64,000 nucleotides of DNA from Calliopum simillimum (GCA_951812925.1 OX638372.1:43212245-43276244), one strand, 5' to 3'. Shown: positions 32,508 through 44,298, counted from the first letter of the stretch. Numbers and translations are program-made. The notes: a model not told the origin generated them from the letters alone.

Positions 32508-34103
32508 GTTGATATACATTAGAGAGGATCAATTCATTTTTTGACTTGGTAACATCCAGTTTCGAATTCTACGTCAAATTTTATGTAAAAAACTCCCAGG
32601 GACCATATATGTGCGGTGAATTTCGAGGCGCCTTAAAATCGTTTGAAGTTTTGAGTGTTTTCTACTGCGAGATTGTCTTTGAAAATTTAGATCTTCCGAA
32701 CGATTTATTGTATTACAATGATCTTAGCTTTTTTGGAAAGCTGTTGCTGTGTTTTATCAATTTATGGCTAATTTTTTGAAAAACGTCATCGGGTTCTAAA
32801 GTTATGACCTTCTGAATGAAGATATATGAAAAATTTATACTAAATGTATTAGAAATCACATCTTGATGTTGCCAGGATCTGCGGTGGTCCATTTTTTATC
32901 CCCTAACCTCCGTTCAGTCCAACCATAGTTTTCCGTCCTCGGTTTTTAAAGCCGTTTATGGTAGAATGAAATTTCCTTATTATGACTCTGAGCTTGGGTT
33001 TTTTTGCATCTTGTCAGGATCCTGAGTTATTCCCTCCCAAAAGTGAAGAAAACACTTTTTTGAGACCTACTTAAAGCTTAATAACTAAAACAGCATAAAG
33101 TGAAATTATTTTTTGTCATTTGATACGGATAGCTAAAACTACCACCAAAAATTCGTACTGTAATCATTTTTACATTTAGTCTCTTCTCTCCAAGTTATAA
33201 GACTTTAATGAAAGGATATTTCTCAATATTATGCAGAACTCATTTCCGGACAGAAAAACTTAGAAAGTAAAAATTTTATTATTTTCATTAATAACGTATT
33301 TTATTACAAAAATTTTGAGCCCTCGCGGTCCAAGATCGGATGAAAAATTACCACTCTATTTCGGATTTAGTGAATAAACCTACTAAATTACTTGCTTCTA
33401 AATTAGCAGAAAAAATATTTCGTTTGCTCATACAGTAAATTCAGAATCTGCTTTCATTGAAAAGATCATAACTTTAGAATAGCTAGCCGTATATTAAAAA
33501 GCAGACCTGCGTTGGAAAGGTATTTTTATGCGCTATAAAAAAATTTTAAAGTTAGAATTTTTTTTTTCGAAGAAGATGTGAATTTTAATACACTTTGTAT
33601 GAAGTTCTCAACTGACTTCATTCAAAAGTGTGATAGCTTTGGAATGGCTAGTCGTATCTTGATGAATAGACCCTCGTAAGAAAGGTATTTTTATGTACTA
33701 TAAAAAAATTTAAAAGTTAAAATTTTTTATTCGAAGAAGATGTGATTTCTAATACATTTAGTATAAATTTTTCATATATCTTCATTCAGAAGGTCATAAC
33801 TTTAGAACCCGATGACGTTTTTCAAAAAATTAGCCATAAATTGATAAAACACAGCAACAGCTTTCCAAAAAAGCCAAGATCATTGAAATACAATAAATCG
33901 TTCGGAAGATCTAAATTTTCAAAGACAATCTCGCAGTAGAAAAAAGCACTCAAAACTTCTAACGATTTTAAGGCGCCTCGAAATTCACCGCACATACATG
34001 GTCCTTGGGAGCTTTTTACACGAAATTTAACGTAGAATCCGAAACTGGATGTTACCAGGTCAAAAAATTTAGTTTCGAACAATTTGATCCGCTCTAATAT
34101 ACG
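32508..34103. mobile_element. Fold-back element, ~1.6 kb, with tandem loop
   Basis: Left arm 32,508-32,872 and right arm 33,738-34,103 are inverted copies about 360 bp long. The tips share a TTAGAG(A/C)GGATCAA block, and blocks such as 'tttcgaggcgccttaaaatcg' lie inside. Because of this symmetry the open frames at 32546-32779 and 33822-34082 are nearly the same protein read from opposite arms; no domain is recognisable. The loop includes about three diverged units of ~163 bp (33,420-33,800). No clear TSD. Confidence 0.85.
33420..33800. repeat. Tandem repeat of ~163-bp units
   Basis: AAAGGTATTTTTATG recurs at 33,516 and 33,681, and 'ttcatt(g/c)a(a/g)aag' recurs at about 33,457, 33,619 and 33,780. 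Unit edges run into the right arm of the surrounding fold-back. Confidence 0.75.
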
Positions 34104-34234
34104 TACTTTTTTATTGCTAAGTTATTCAAGCCTTTAAAATGTGAAACTTGTCCGGAAAATAGTTATTTCGGTATTAATAACGGCTGAGTATGAAAAATTT
34201 GTCCTTTGGGTTGTTAAATTATTTTGAAACCAAA

Positions 34235-34555
34235 CCGGAGACTAAGACCAACCCCAAAACGCTGATATAATTTCAATTTCCGTGGTCACGATGATCATCA
34301 AGACCAAGACTGCTTTTCGGTCTTGGTATTTTATAGTTAATATGTATGTGAAGCCCCTTGCAAGCATGAAATCATCTCCCAAGTCGAAATTTGATATCTT
34401 AAAAATCCAACTGATTTATAAAGATAAGATTTTAAAATTTTAAATACTCAACAATCTTTAGAAATTTTTTTCAAGACCAAGATCGAACCAAGACTTAATG
34501 CCCAAAATTAAGACTCAAGATCAAGACCAAGACTGTGATGGTTTCCTCATCACTA
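34235..34555. repeat. Decayed copy of the CAAGAC hAT-type MITE
   Basis: Contains the (CAAGAC)-type blocks and ends with TCATCACTA, the tip of the 28903-29338 family. The left tip is degraded. Confidence 0.75.
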
Positions 34556-35005
34556 GAGACCGTGACATTAATTTTAGGAATTTGGTTCATAAGACAATTG
34601 AGAGGTCAAAATTTTGGGAGATAGTTCAATAATTTTCTTTGGATAATCTAGTGTTGTGAGATGAAATAAATAATGTTATGTTAATGATACGTCTTTTCCT
34701 AACTCTGCTTAGAAGCACTTTAGTCAATAATTTTAAAAGAAGTGATAGTATCACTAATGGGTCAATTGTTTTTGTCAAAAGGCGTATAGCAAAAACAAAA
34801 TCTATGAAGAAATCTTTGAAAATTTTCTGTAGAAACAATGAGTCGAATATCAAAACCTTGCTCCAATCGAGAAACATTAAAGTTCACATTTGAATAAATT
34901 TTTATTCCTTCAACTCAAATCATTATGGACTTTATTGTGAATATGTCTGGAAACTACCTTTTCGAGAATATACTCCCTCTCGAGAGGAAGCATTTGCAAT
35001 CGTCA
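34556..35005. other. AT-rich intergenic DNA
   Basis: Overlapping open frames on both strands (34626-34893) show no domain. Nothing supported. Confidence 0.35.
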
Positions 35006-35008
35006 ATA

Positions 35009-35359
35009 TCACAGGTTTACAAAAAAAAAAATGTCATGGCGTTTTGATCAGACTATGTGTTTCCTAGGGACTTTGACGTCCTGCATCCGAATACGGGGTC
35101 CGTTTTTTTCCAGACTGAGAAAAAAGATTTCAAGGTCATATGGAGGTCAAAAAGGGGTTCGTGTGTCGTTTAGTGATAAATTCGCTAAAATTCTGAAACT
35201 AATTTTTTATCATTGAATTCTTAGTCCTTAAAAAGAATGTGTGATCAAAAAGGGTATCTCGGACCTAGTTTCGGAGATATAGCCATCGGAAGATCCGGAT
35301 ATAGCTTCTATGAAAACCTCTATAAGTTGGGAACCCCTGGATGGATTTAAAAAATATTA
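35009..35359. repeat. Solo arm of fold-back family B
   Basis: Matches one arm of the 8255-9157 element from the tip CACAGGTTTAC, through 'ttcctagggactttgacgtc', to 'gttgggaacccctggatgg'. The second arm and the (TTG)n loop are missing. Confidence 0.85.
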
Positions 35360-35472
35360 ATTGCCTGATATTTTGAAGTTTATTTAATGGTGTAAAATTT
35401 ATATCATTAAGATAAAAAAATTAAATCGGTCAAATAACCTACTATGCCATGTTTTGTGTATTACATTATTAT

Positions 35473-36347
35473 ACCCTACACCCAGGGTATATTCACTTTG
35501 TCCTTCCGTTTGTAACGCAGAGAAGGAGGCGTGGCAGATATAGAAAAGTACATATATTCTTGATTAGCGTCACCTCCTGAGTCGATATAGCCATGTCCGT
35601 CTGTCTGGCTGGCTGGCTGACTGGCTGGGTGGCTGGCTGGGTGGCTGGCTGGGTGGCTGTGTGTTGAAATACACTTTTTGGGAAAACTGAGCAAGATAAT
35701 TCAATGAAGTTTGGTACACTGCCTTCGTCGTCAAAGATAGCTCGGGAGATTGAAAATGAGCGAAATCGGTCAACGGACACGCCTACCGCCCATACAAAAA
35801 ATATATTCAAAATGCAATTTTAGGAGTAATTTTTACGACAATGCAACCAAAATACGCATATAGACTAAGAATAGTAAGCGCAAGCTTTTAAAAAAAACTG
35901 AACAAATCCGGACAAGAGGGCGTGGCACCTCTCACATAAGCAAAAGCTTTAAAACGCTATACTGAAAGCGTTTTTTGAGATATTCGAACCCAATTCGACT
36001 CAGACACTAAGAATCATAAATAAAAGCCCTCAACAAAATTTGGGTGAAATCATACAAGTGGGCGTGGCACCTCCCATATAAGAAAAAGTTTCAAAATGCT
36101 ATACTGAAAGAGTTTTTTGAGATAATCCAACCAAAATTCACTCAAATACTAAAGACTATAAATGCACGCTCTAAGCTAAAACTAGACGAACTCGGAAAAA
36201 GGGGGCGTGGCATCTCTTATATAAGAAAAAGCTTCAAAACTCTACTGAAAACGTTTTTCACTCAGACACTAAAAACTATAATTGCAAGCTTTTTTTAAAA
36301 TACTGCAGTGTAGGGTATTTAATGTTTGGCCAGGCCAAATTTACTAG
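35473..36347 (+). mobile_element. Helentron/DINE-1-like repeat, copy c
   Basis: A full-length copy: head ACCCTACACCCAGGGTATAT, a (GGCT)n/(GTCT)n core at 35598-35660, a 3' half of four or so ~105-130-bp internal repeats ('gagggcgtggcacctc' to 'aaaatgctatactgaaag'), GTGTAGGGTA near 36,308, a hairpin TTTGGCCAGGCCAAA (36325-36339), and an end at CTAG followed by T (36344-36348). No protein is encoded; frames at 35476-35810 are Pro/Ser/Gln repeats from the microsatellite. Confidence 0.7.
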
Positions 36348-36412
36348 TTTTTGCCTCGTTTTGCAAATAAGCCCTTTTGAAGAAAAACTCCTCATGTGTA
36401 TTTAAACTACTA

Positions 36413-37353
36413 AGGGTGGTATCTATGGCCTGGCCAAAAACTAAATACCCTACACTGCATTTCCAGTATATTATTGGGAGAGTATAAGTGCCACGCCCTC
36501 GTCTTGGAGCTTACCTTGATTTTGCGTAGAGCTTGTATTTACTGTTCTGAGTGTTTGAGTAAAATTCGGTTAGGTTTTCTTAATAAAATCTTTCAGTATT
36601 TTGAAACTTTCGCTTATATGGAAGGTACCACGCCCTCTAATCCTACTTCGCATACTTTTAGCTCAGAGTATGCAATTAATGTTTTTAGTGTTTGAGTGAA
36701 ATTTGGTTGGATTATCTCAAAAAACACTTTCATTACATAATATTGAAACTTTTGCTTATATGGGAGGTGCAGCGCCCTCTTGTCCGAGTTTACCTAGATT
36801 TTGCATATAGCTTGCATTTATAGATCCTAGTGTTTGAGTGTAATTTGGTTGGGTTATCTCAAAAAACGCTTTCAGTATAACATTTTGAAACTTTTGTTTA
36901 TATGGGATGTGCCACACCCTCTAGTCCGAATTCGCCTAGTTTTTTCTCAGAGCTTACACTTACTATTCCTAGTATTTATGTGTATTTTGCTTCCGTTATT
37001 GCAAATAATGCTCTTATTATTGCATTTTGAATATATTTTTGAATGGGCGTTAGGCGTGTCCGTTGACCGATTTCACTTATTTTCATTCGCCCGAGCTAAC
37101 TTTTACGACGGAAGCAGAATACCAAATTTCATTGAATTTTGTTGCTCAGTTTTCCCAAAATATGTTTTTCCACACACAGCCAGCCAGCCACCCAGCCTGC
37201 CAACCAGTTAGCCAGCCAGACGGACGGACATGGCTATATCGACTCAAGAGGTGACGCTGATCTAGAATATATATACTTTTCCATACCTGCCACGCCTCCT
37301 TCTCTGTGTTACAAACGGAAGGACAAAGTGAATATACTCTGGGTGTATGGTAT
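36413..37353 (-). mobile_element. Helentron/DINE-1-like repeat, copy d (inverted)
   Basis: The reverse complement of the family: hairpin GGCCTGGCC near 36,427, CCCTACAC near 36,450, internal repeats ('tatgggaggtgc..cgccctc'), a CCAGCCAGCCA/GACGGACGG core (37178-37230), and the conserved head at 37,255-37,353. It faces copy c across about 65 bp. Open frames at 36834-37378 come from the repeat, not from a gene. Confidence 0.7.
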
Positions 37354-38902
37354 AATAATGCCTAAAATCATGCTATAAAAAGATTTGCATTATAATGTCT
37401 ATAATCCGGATTTAAGCTGTCGTCTGTATAGCCTTTTAATTTCTGAGGGTAATTCTCTTAGAATTTTCCATAGATTTTGGTTTTACTATACGATTTTTGA
37501 CCTCTTTTCTCACCCGAACAATTTGAACCACCATAATTACTCATATACCGTATGATAAATCTTCCCACAAACACTTTTTACCTTACATTCTGGAAAGTAG
37601 AAGATATAGAACTCGCAATATCATACCAAGGAAAAAAAGTTTAGGTGCTTCTTATGAAAGGACTTTTTGCCGTCGAAATTTACAAGCTCGTACACAATGA
37701 CTTATTATAAAGCTGCAGGAAGCTTTCAAATATCAAATTGAGTTTGGAGAGACATAATTTGTGTATTATTTTTTATCAAAAGAGTGGAGGATAAAATTTA
37801 AAAAAATTAAAACTTGATTAGTGTACAAATTTTACATGTCTATATTACAGAGGTCCGTAGCTAAATGTGCTAAGAAGTTTGTAATTAAATTATATTTATG
37901 CCATAAACCGCTTTACAAACAAGAGCTTCGAAATGTCTTTTTTTCGGAGAGTTACGGTAAACTTCTGAACACTAAAGTAAAAATTAAAGAACTGATACTA
38001 CAGAGCGGATGTGCTTATGGCTGGAAAAGAACCACTTCAGAAAGCCTTTTGGGATTATTTTTTTAACTTTAATCTTGCAAAGTAAATGTAAGAATTATTA
38101 AGTTGCTGTAAAGAAATTTATCAAAAATAAGCTTCAAAGATAACCTGATCTGCCTTCTCTTCATTCTGTTGCCATTAAAAAATAACTTGGGCTAAAATTC
38201 AAATTCACGAGAAACAATAAAATGGACCAACATACATACAAGAGCAAGAGACTCTGATAGTATTCCGTTCGGTCCATATTTAAGCAATGCCACTCTATTC
38301 AAATTTGTAATATAGATATGTAAAAGTGGAGCATATTTTCTATTTTATTCGTTTTTTATTTTTCACTCAGTCCTATATTTAGACTTGAACTCGTATTCAT
38401 TTTGAAGCTTATTAGTTTCTTCCCATATCCTCCCTGTGAAGTATTTTGGTTGCCTGCAGTTCAACAAATTTTTTTTTTCCTGTTCCAATGTTATGTTATA
38501 AGTACATGTGAGTACACATTTTTATGTACCAATGTGTTTTTTGTGTTCTCATGTCTGCACACCAATTTATTTTTGGCCACAAAAAGAAACATTAAAACAT
38601 CGTGATTGTGTGTTTTGGGGCAACCATTGAGTAAAAATTAAAAAAAAAAAAGAATCAATGTTTTTATAGCAATAGTGAATTCATGATGTGAATTAAAATT
38701 TTAAATTAAATTAAGTGCAATAAACTTTAAATTATAAAAAATTTTAGATTCTCATCTAAGCGTTGGAGTATCGATACTCGACAGAGTCTTTGTGCGAAAC
38801 TTTAAAAGACCCTCTTTTCAAATTATGAGCCAAATGAAGAAACGGTCCATCCGAAATGACCCCTTTAACTCAGTCAACACTTTTAACAATAAAATGGTTT
38901 TC
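37354..38902. other. AT-rich intergenic DNA
   Basis: No supported gene. A 37,660-38,060 stretch shows weak similarity ('tttacaagctc.tacacaatg', 'accacttc') to the dispersed repeat at 10.3 and 27.9 kb. Confidence 0.3.
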
Positions 38903-40326
38903 CACTGTTCGACAATTTCGAACTTTTTTAAAAACACATTAGAAAATCCAAAAAATTCTTAAAGTAAACGTTAAAAAAAACTACCCGTTTCTCGTGGTTT
39001 TTCTCCAGCACGTCACATTTTTTTTAATCGATTTTTGAAGTTTTTTTATCCACTGTACATGAAAAACCCAAAAATACCGCATTCTTGTGTTAAATCGATG
39101 AATTTAACTATATGATCCTTACATCTGAGGTATATCATGTGTTCAGCAAACTTATGCTGGATATTGCGGGAAATATTTTTGTATAAAATTTTAGCCCTGT
39201 TGCCCTTTCTTAAAAAGGTACAAAAATGACAAAAAAAAAAATATATATACATATTATTATTACTATTATTATTAAATTAAAATATTAAATTTAAAGTTCA
39301 TTTTATAACAATAATGTCATTAGTACATTAGCAATAAGATCCTGATCTTTTTGTACTATTTTATCCATTTCCTCAATAAATACAAATACAAAATACAAAA
39401 TACACCCAAAACAGGGAAATATTGAGTCAATATGTACTACAGAAATATTTGCTATAAAATTTCACTACTAGTTTCTAAACACGTAGAGGTCGTAATTTGA
39501 GCTCGAAACCAAAAAAGTCGTTAAAATCAATAAGGACTTTTCACATTGCATATTAATTACATCCCTGACGCGCTTACCTTAAGTTTTAGGAATTTTTCGT
39601 CTTTGGTAACTCTAAGTGAAATTTTTTGTAGGATATTTTTGCAAATTTGATTAACCCATTTTGGCTCAGTTTTAGAAAAAGGGGTCAAAAAGACCCAACA
39701 AACAGGATATAATGGGTTAATGAGTTCTAGGAAAATGATCCTTGTGTGATTTCGTTATGATCTTGTGAGAACGAGTTTTGTCCAAATTGTAGTTTTAGAG
39801 TTTTACTGTGGGGTGAAATTTGGAAAATATTTATTGTTAGAACTGCTTACTGATTTTAACGATTTTTTTGCTTTCGGGATAAAATTTTGCTTTTTTAGTG
39901 TTGCGCAACTAGTAGTGAAATTTTAAAGCGAATATTTCTGTAGTACATACTGACTCAATATTTCCCTGTTTTGGGTGTCATTTTTGTACCTTTTTAAAAA
40001 AAGGGCAAAAATGACCCACATGCGGGGGTTAAACAGGGTTAAAATTTTATACAAAAATATTCCCCGCAATATCCTGCACAAGTTTGCTGAACACATGATA
40101 CACCTCAAATGTAAGAATCATATAGTTTAATTCATCGATTTAACACAAGAATGCGGTATTTTTGTTTTTTTTCATGTACAGTGGTTAAAAAAATTTCAAA
40201 AATCGATTAAAAAACATGTGACGTGCTGGGGAAAAACCACGAGACACCGTATTTTTTTTAACGTCTACTTTGAGAATTTTTTGGATTTTCTCATTTATTT
40301 TTTTTTTTTGCTTGTGTCGAACAGTG
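38903..40326. mobile_element. Fold-back element, ~1.4 kb, tips CACTGTTCGACA
   Basis: The outer arms (38,903-39,238 and 39,980-40,326) are inverted copies sharing blocks such as 'gaaaatccaaaaaattct', 'ctcgtggtttttc' and 'cagcacgtcaca'. The inner parts 39,400-39,470 and about 39,900-39,980 are also inverted ('acccaaaacagggaaatatt'). The left side has an extra AT-rich insertion (39,238-39,398) between these two blocks. CACTG tips resemble hAT, but flanking 8-mers do not match. Confidence 0.8.
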
Positions 40327-40858
40327 TTATAGGAGTTTCAAATCTCCTACATACCAATCTGAACTTAATTTTATTTATTCCTCATGAAATCTTCTAAGGT
40401 ATTCTTGCTTCAAAGTGCAGCGATCACTGCTTTGAGGCATATGACACCTACTGTAAAATTTAAATTTATTTCCAAAAAATTTTTTGGCGTTATTTTCTAT
40501 AGCATTTTTTCCGGGAGCCTCCAAAATCTGTTTATTTAATCGATAGATCTAAAGGCACAGCCTTACTTATGGTATGAAAATTGATAGAAGGTTAAGCGTT
40601 GGTTAACGGAGAATTAAAATATGGTGGAACAGAACTTGAGAGGCTGTTGGCTTGACATTGTCTCATGTCTGGCCTCAAGCAGCCTGCTGCCTCCCAGCGG
40701 CAACCCCTCGTAATGGTGGTTGGCGGTGACACTGTTGACAGCGGTGTCACTGTCGGCTACCAGCCAAAGCAGGAAGGCGTATCTCCAACTGTCACGTTAC
40801 GCATATGGCAAAGTAGTAAATACCAATCTAAGACAAAACTAAGACTCAAACAGTAATG
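40327..40858. other. Intergenic DNA; 40640-40800 locally GC-rich
   Basis: A GC-richer stretch with an open frame (40665-40856) has no recognisable domain. It may be the upstream part of the LINE fragment that follows. Confidence 0.3.
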
Positions 40859-40859
40859 A

Positions 40860-41405
40860 TGTCATTTTTAAAGCTGACAATGATAACATTGAAAACGTCA
40901 ACAGCTTCACGTATTTAGGCAGCATTATCTCCATGGAAGCGTAAGGTGCATTTGCTCAACTGGACAAAATATGGTCATCGTCCATTATCCCAACCAAAAC
41001 GAAAGTGCGCATTTTTGATTCGAATGTGAAATCGGTTTATTATATGGGTGCGAAACGTAGCTTATTACCGAACAATTAATAAACAAGCTGCAAGTATTCG
41101 TTAACAAGTGCTTAAGGCGCATGCTAAAGGTTTGGTGGCCTCTCTTAAACGCCGAATTACACCAAAAATGCAACCAAAACCCCATAGCATACGTGATCAA
41201 GCTCCACAAGTGAGGATAGATTATTCATACTCTCCGGCAATCACCAGCAAAATCTGCCCCCAGGCCCTTGAGTGGAATCCACATGGCAGTTGAGGACGCG
41301 GTAGACCGAAAAGCACCTAGAAAATTTCGCTAGATAAGGAAATCCGAGAATCGGGAAAATCGTGGCAAGAGACAAATTTCATCGCAAAGGATCGCAACAA
41401 ATAAA
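40860..41405 (+). pseudogene. Non-LTR retrotransposon (LINE) RT C-terminal scrap
   Basis: Across frames one reads NVNSFTYLGSIISMEA, IPTKTKVRIFDSNVKSV, INKLQVFVNKCLRRMLK (near 41,080-41,130), GRGRPKST and LDKEIRESGKSWQE. This is the usual order of the thumb and C-terminal part of a CR1/RTE-type LINE reverse transcriptase (FxYLGS, xKCLRR, GRPxxTW). Stops and frameshifts are frequent. Neither end of the element is recognisable. Confidence 0.8.
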
Positions 41406-41851
41406 GCCGTTTCATTTTGGCCTTATGCTCCTTTTGGGGGTTGCAGAAGAATACATATATCTTGAATAAAGATATCTCCTAAACTACAAGTTGTACGAAA
41501 ACACTTCTTACATTTTTTAATATAAAGTTTTCTGAGCGAGTTATTTGCAAAAAAGATTTTCAACGTTTGACCCTGCATAACTTTCGCACCCACAATTCCG
41601 CAATAAGCTTTTCACGCTTTATTTTTCATGCATTACTTAATAAATTTTTCTGGTAAAAAATACACTTGGAATTATTTCGCAGAAAATTCTTTATTTTCCT
41701 AGGATTGATAAAAACATATAAGAACAAATCTTCTTTTTAATTATCGGGGTGTAAACTAAAATATACATTCTTTGGGAAGTTTCCCCAAATTATCGAAACT
41801 TTATGATTTTTGCTAAGCCAGTCCAGTAAAAACATTCGACCCATCCTAATG
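41406..41851. other. AT-rich intergenic DNA
   Basis: No gene or repeat recognised. Confidence 0.35.
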
Positions 41852-41966
41852 TAAAGGTTGTTCCAATAGTAGGTGTGGTACTGTGTTATCGGTTAAAATC
41901 TGAATTATCGACCCTTGTCCGCCATATTTTGTGTCATTTTCATTGTGACAGTATAGGATTTTAGTT

Positions 41967-42716
41967 ATGGACCGCTACACGAAAGAACAATGTATTAAAT
42001 TCGTCGAATTTTGGATATTATATTCCAAGTCGATGGTGCAAAAGCTACGATCGATTCACCAAAAATGGGGTCTCAATCACCACATTAGCGAAACAACTGT
42101 GCACAACATAGTGAGTAAATTTTATCAAATTGGGTACGTACTTGATATTCCGAAGCCAACCAGAGTGCGGAATACACGCAGTGCTGAGAATACTGCTGCC
42201 GTAAGTGAAAGTGTCGTCGAGTTCCCCGAAATGACTATTCGCCATCGTTCGCGAATCACTGTTTGGTGCGGTTTATGGTTCGGAGGCATCATCGGGCCGT
42301 TTTTTTTTCGAAGATGAGGACGGAAACACCGAAAATGTCAGCTCTGAGCGGTACCACACTATGTTGGAGGACTATTTTGTGCCAGAAGTTGAAGCTCAGG
42401 GTTTGGAGGATATGTGGTTTCAACAGGATGGCGCTACACCATACACAACTCGCCTCAATTTGGACTTTTCGCGTCGCAAATTCCCGAACCGTGTATTTTC
42501 TCGTCGCGGTGATGTAAATTGGCCGCCTAGATCATGCGAATTGACGCCGTTAGACTTTTTTCTGTAGGGTTACATGAAGGATCAAGTCTATGTGAATAAT
42601 CCGAAGTCGATTACAGACTTGAAAGCAATAATACATCGGTGATTCGGGCCATTCAGGAGGCCATACCGTGAAATGTTATCGAAAATATGACCAAAAGCGA
42701 AATAATTTTCCACACA
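41967..42716 (+). pseudogene. DD41D transposase, internally deleted and frameshifted
   Basis: The start MDRYTKEQC followed by an HTH region (to RNTRSAENTAAVSE) is the N-terminal type of a large insect transposase family. Then about 150 residues, including the first catalytic Asp, are missing, and the frame resumes at ITVWCGLWFGGIIGPFFF. A shift occurs at the T-run near 42,303. DMWFQQDGATPY and WPPRSCELTPLDFFL carry the second and third Asp, 41 residues apart, which is the DD41D spacing of rosa-type elements. Several stops follow. The C-terminus is cut by the mariner insertion. Confidence 0.85.
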
Positions 42717-42893
42717 TACGTAGGCTGCTATATATATTTCGGGCCTAGGAAACACTAAGTGTTGCCAGGTGCAATCTGACATTTCCATTGGAAAGTTTGA
42801 CATTTTTTAGCATAAACGTACCCAGAACGTTTTGACGTACGACCATCATTTGTGTTGTTTACAGTGACTTGAAAAAACCAATTTGGCAAAAAA

Positions 42894-44123
42894 ATGGAAT
42901 TAACTCGTGAACATTTTCGTGCGATAATTTTTCACAACTTTCGACGTGGATTATCACGACAAGAGTGCATCGATGAACTTAAACCTTTGTATGGCGATGA
43001 AGCACCATTCTAAAGCACTGTGAAAAACTGGTTTAATGAATTCAATCGTGGCCGAAGCTGGCTCAAAGACGAATTCCGTGAAGATCGTCCAAAAACGGCC
43101 GTTGTGCCAGAGAACATTGATGCCGTGCGTGAACTGATAATGCAAGATCTTCATTTGGCATACCGTGAGATACATACATACGATATTGCATGAACACCTG
43201 GCCATAAAAAACGTTTGTTCTCGTTGGATCCCGCACAATTTGACAATCGCTCAAAAAAAGGCTCGTGTCGATTGGTGCAAAGAAATGTTGAAAAAATACG
43301 ATCGCGGTGCTTCAAAAGGAGTTTATAAGTTCGTCAGAGGTGACGAATCATGGATCTATGCGTATGAGCCCGAAACAAAACAGCAATCGACCGTGTGGGT
43401 CTTCGAATACCAAATCCAACGAAAGTTATTCGTGGAAGAAACACTTCGAAGCAAATGGTCGCCGGTTTCTTGGACAAAACTGGTCATGTGGCGACTGTTC
43501 CGCTTGAGCAACGTAGGACGGAAAACGAACAAGAGAAGACGAATCATTGATCACCATGATAATGCGAGCTCTCACACATCGGCTCAAACCATCGCCTTTC
43601 TGACCGGCCAAAACGTCGAATTGATGGGTCATCCGCCGTACAGCCCTGACTTGGCACCCAATGACTTCTATTTTTTCCCACACATCAAGAAAAAAATGCG
43701 TGGTCAACGATTTTCGTCACCAGAAGATGCTGTTGAAGCGTTCAAAAACCATGTTTTGGAGGTGTCTCAATCGGAGTGGAAAAAGTGCTTCGACAATTGA
43801 GGAGTGGCCGTACCAAAGGGCATAAGTACAATACCATTTTGAGGCAAAAGTAGTGTCATAATATGAAACGGGTGGCATTTTGTTAGATATTAATAAAATT
43901 GTTTTCTGTTTTCACTAAAAATTTTTTTGATAGTGTGAAATTGATGTCATTATGTTGAAAAAATTATAACAGTCAAATAACACCCTATTAGGCAAATAAA
44001 AAGTATGACATTGCTTTTGCCTCGAAATGGTACTTAGGCCTTTTGGTACGGCAACTCCTCAATTGGTTTGATTGCATGCAAAAGTGTTTAAATCATGCTG
44101 GAGAATACTTTGAAAAACAATAA
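42894..44123 (+). pseudogene. mariner transposase, multiply broken
   Basis: Homologous to copy 1 from MELTREHF to the C-terminal GEYFEKQ. Lesions: a stop near 43,012, a deletion and frame change near 43,175, another near 43,410, a deletion near 43,523, and the 262-bp MITE after WKKCFDN. Catalytic motifs RGDESWI, DHHDNASSH and YSPDLAPND (DD34D) are still readable. At the position of copy 1's stop this copy keeps CAA. Confidence 0.92.
43799..44060. mobile_element. 262-bp MITE inserted in mariner copy 2
   Basis: Terminal inverted repeats of about 50 bp (left GAGGAGTGGCCGTACCAAAG; right end the reverse complement of GAGGAGTTGCCGTACCAAAA). AATT is repeated at both edges (43795-43798 and 44061-44064). 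Because CAATTG is palindromic the exact edge is ambiguous by 1-2 bp. Excision restores alignment to copy 1. The superfamily is unknown. Confidence 0.85.
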
Positions 44124-44298
44124 AACCATTTTTGATAATAAATATTCGCATTTTCATTATCAGGCCAGAAATATATATAGCAGCCCACGTAATTCTATCG
44201 TGTGACCTTCGAACGAAATAAAGTATTTTGAAAAATTCCGAACCGTTTGCGTTTTATTCAAAATCAAAGTACCACACGTCTTAATGGAACACCCTTTA

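Larger units (their letters stand above)
42719..44189 (+). mobile_element. mariner element copy 2, with inserted MITE
   Basis: The same family as 5967-7259. Tips CGTAGGCTGCTATATATATT and the matching right end are flanked by TA at 42717-42718 and 44190-44191. It is inserted inside the DD41D element and is itself interrupted at 43799-44060 by a MITE. Several internal deletions relative to copy 1 are visible (for example about 30 bp at 43,175 and about 57 bp at 43,520). Confidence 0.95.
41854..44296 (+). mobile_element. DD41D (rosa-type) mariner-like element, interrupted
   Basis: Inverted tips of about 32 bp (left AAGGTTGTTCCAATAGTAGG, right end the imperfect reverse complement of AAGGGTGTTCCATTAAG...) lie next to TA at 41852-41853 and 44297-44298. 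The interior carries a decayed transposase (41967-42716). A second mariner is inserted at TA 42717-42718. The left part continues directly into the right part (44190-44296) once the inserted mariner is taken out. Confidence 0.88.

Noticed and set aside
35476..35810. Ser/Gln/Pro-rich frames that could look like a repetitive protein
   Set aside because: They come from the GGCT/GTCT microsatellite of a Helentron-like repeat, and similar frames appear in the other copies.
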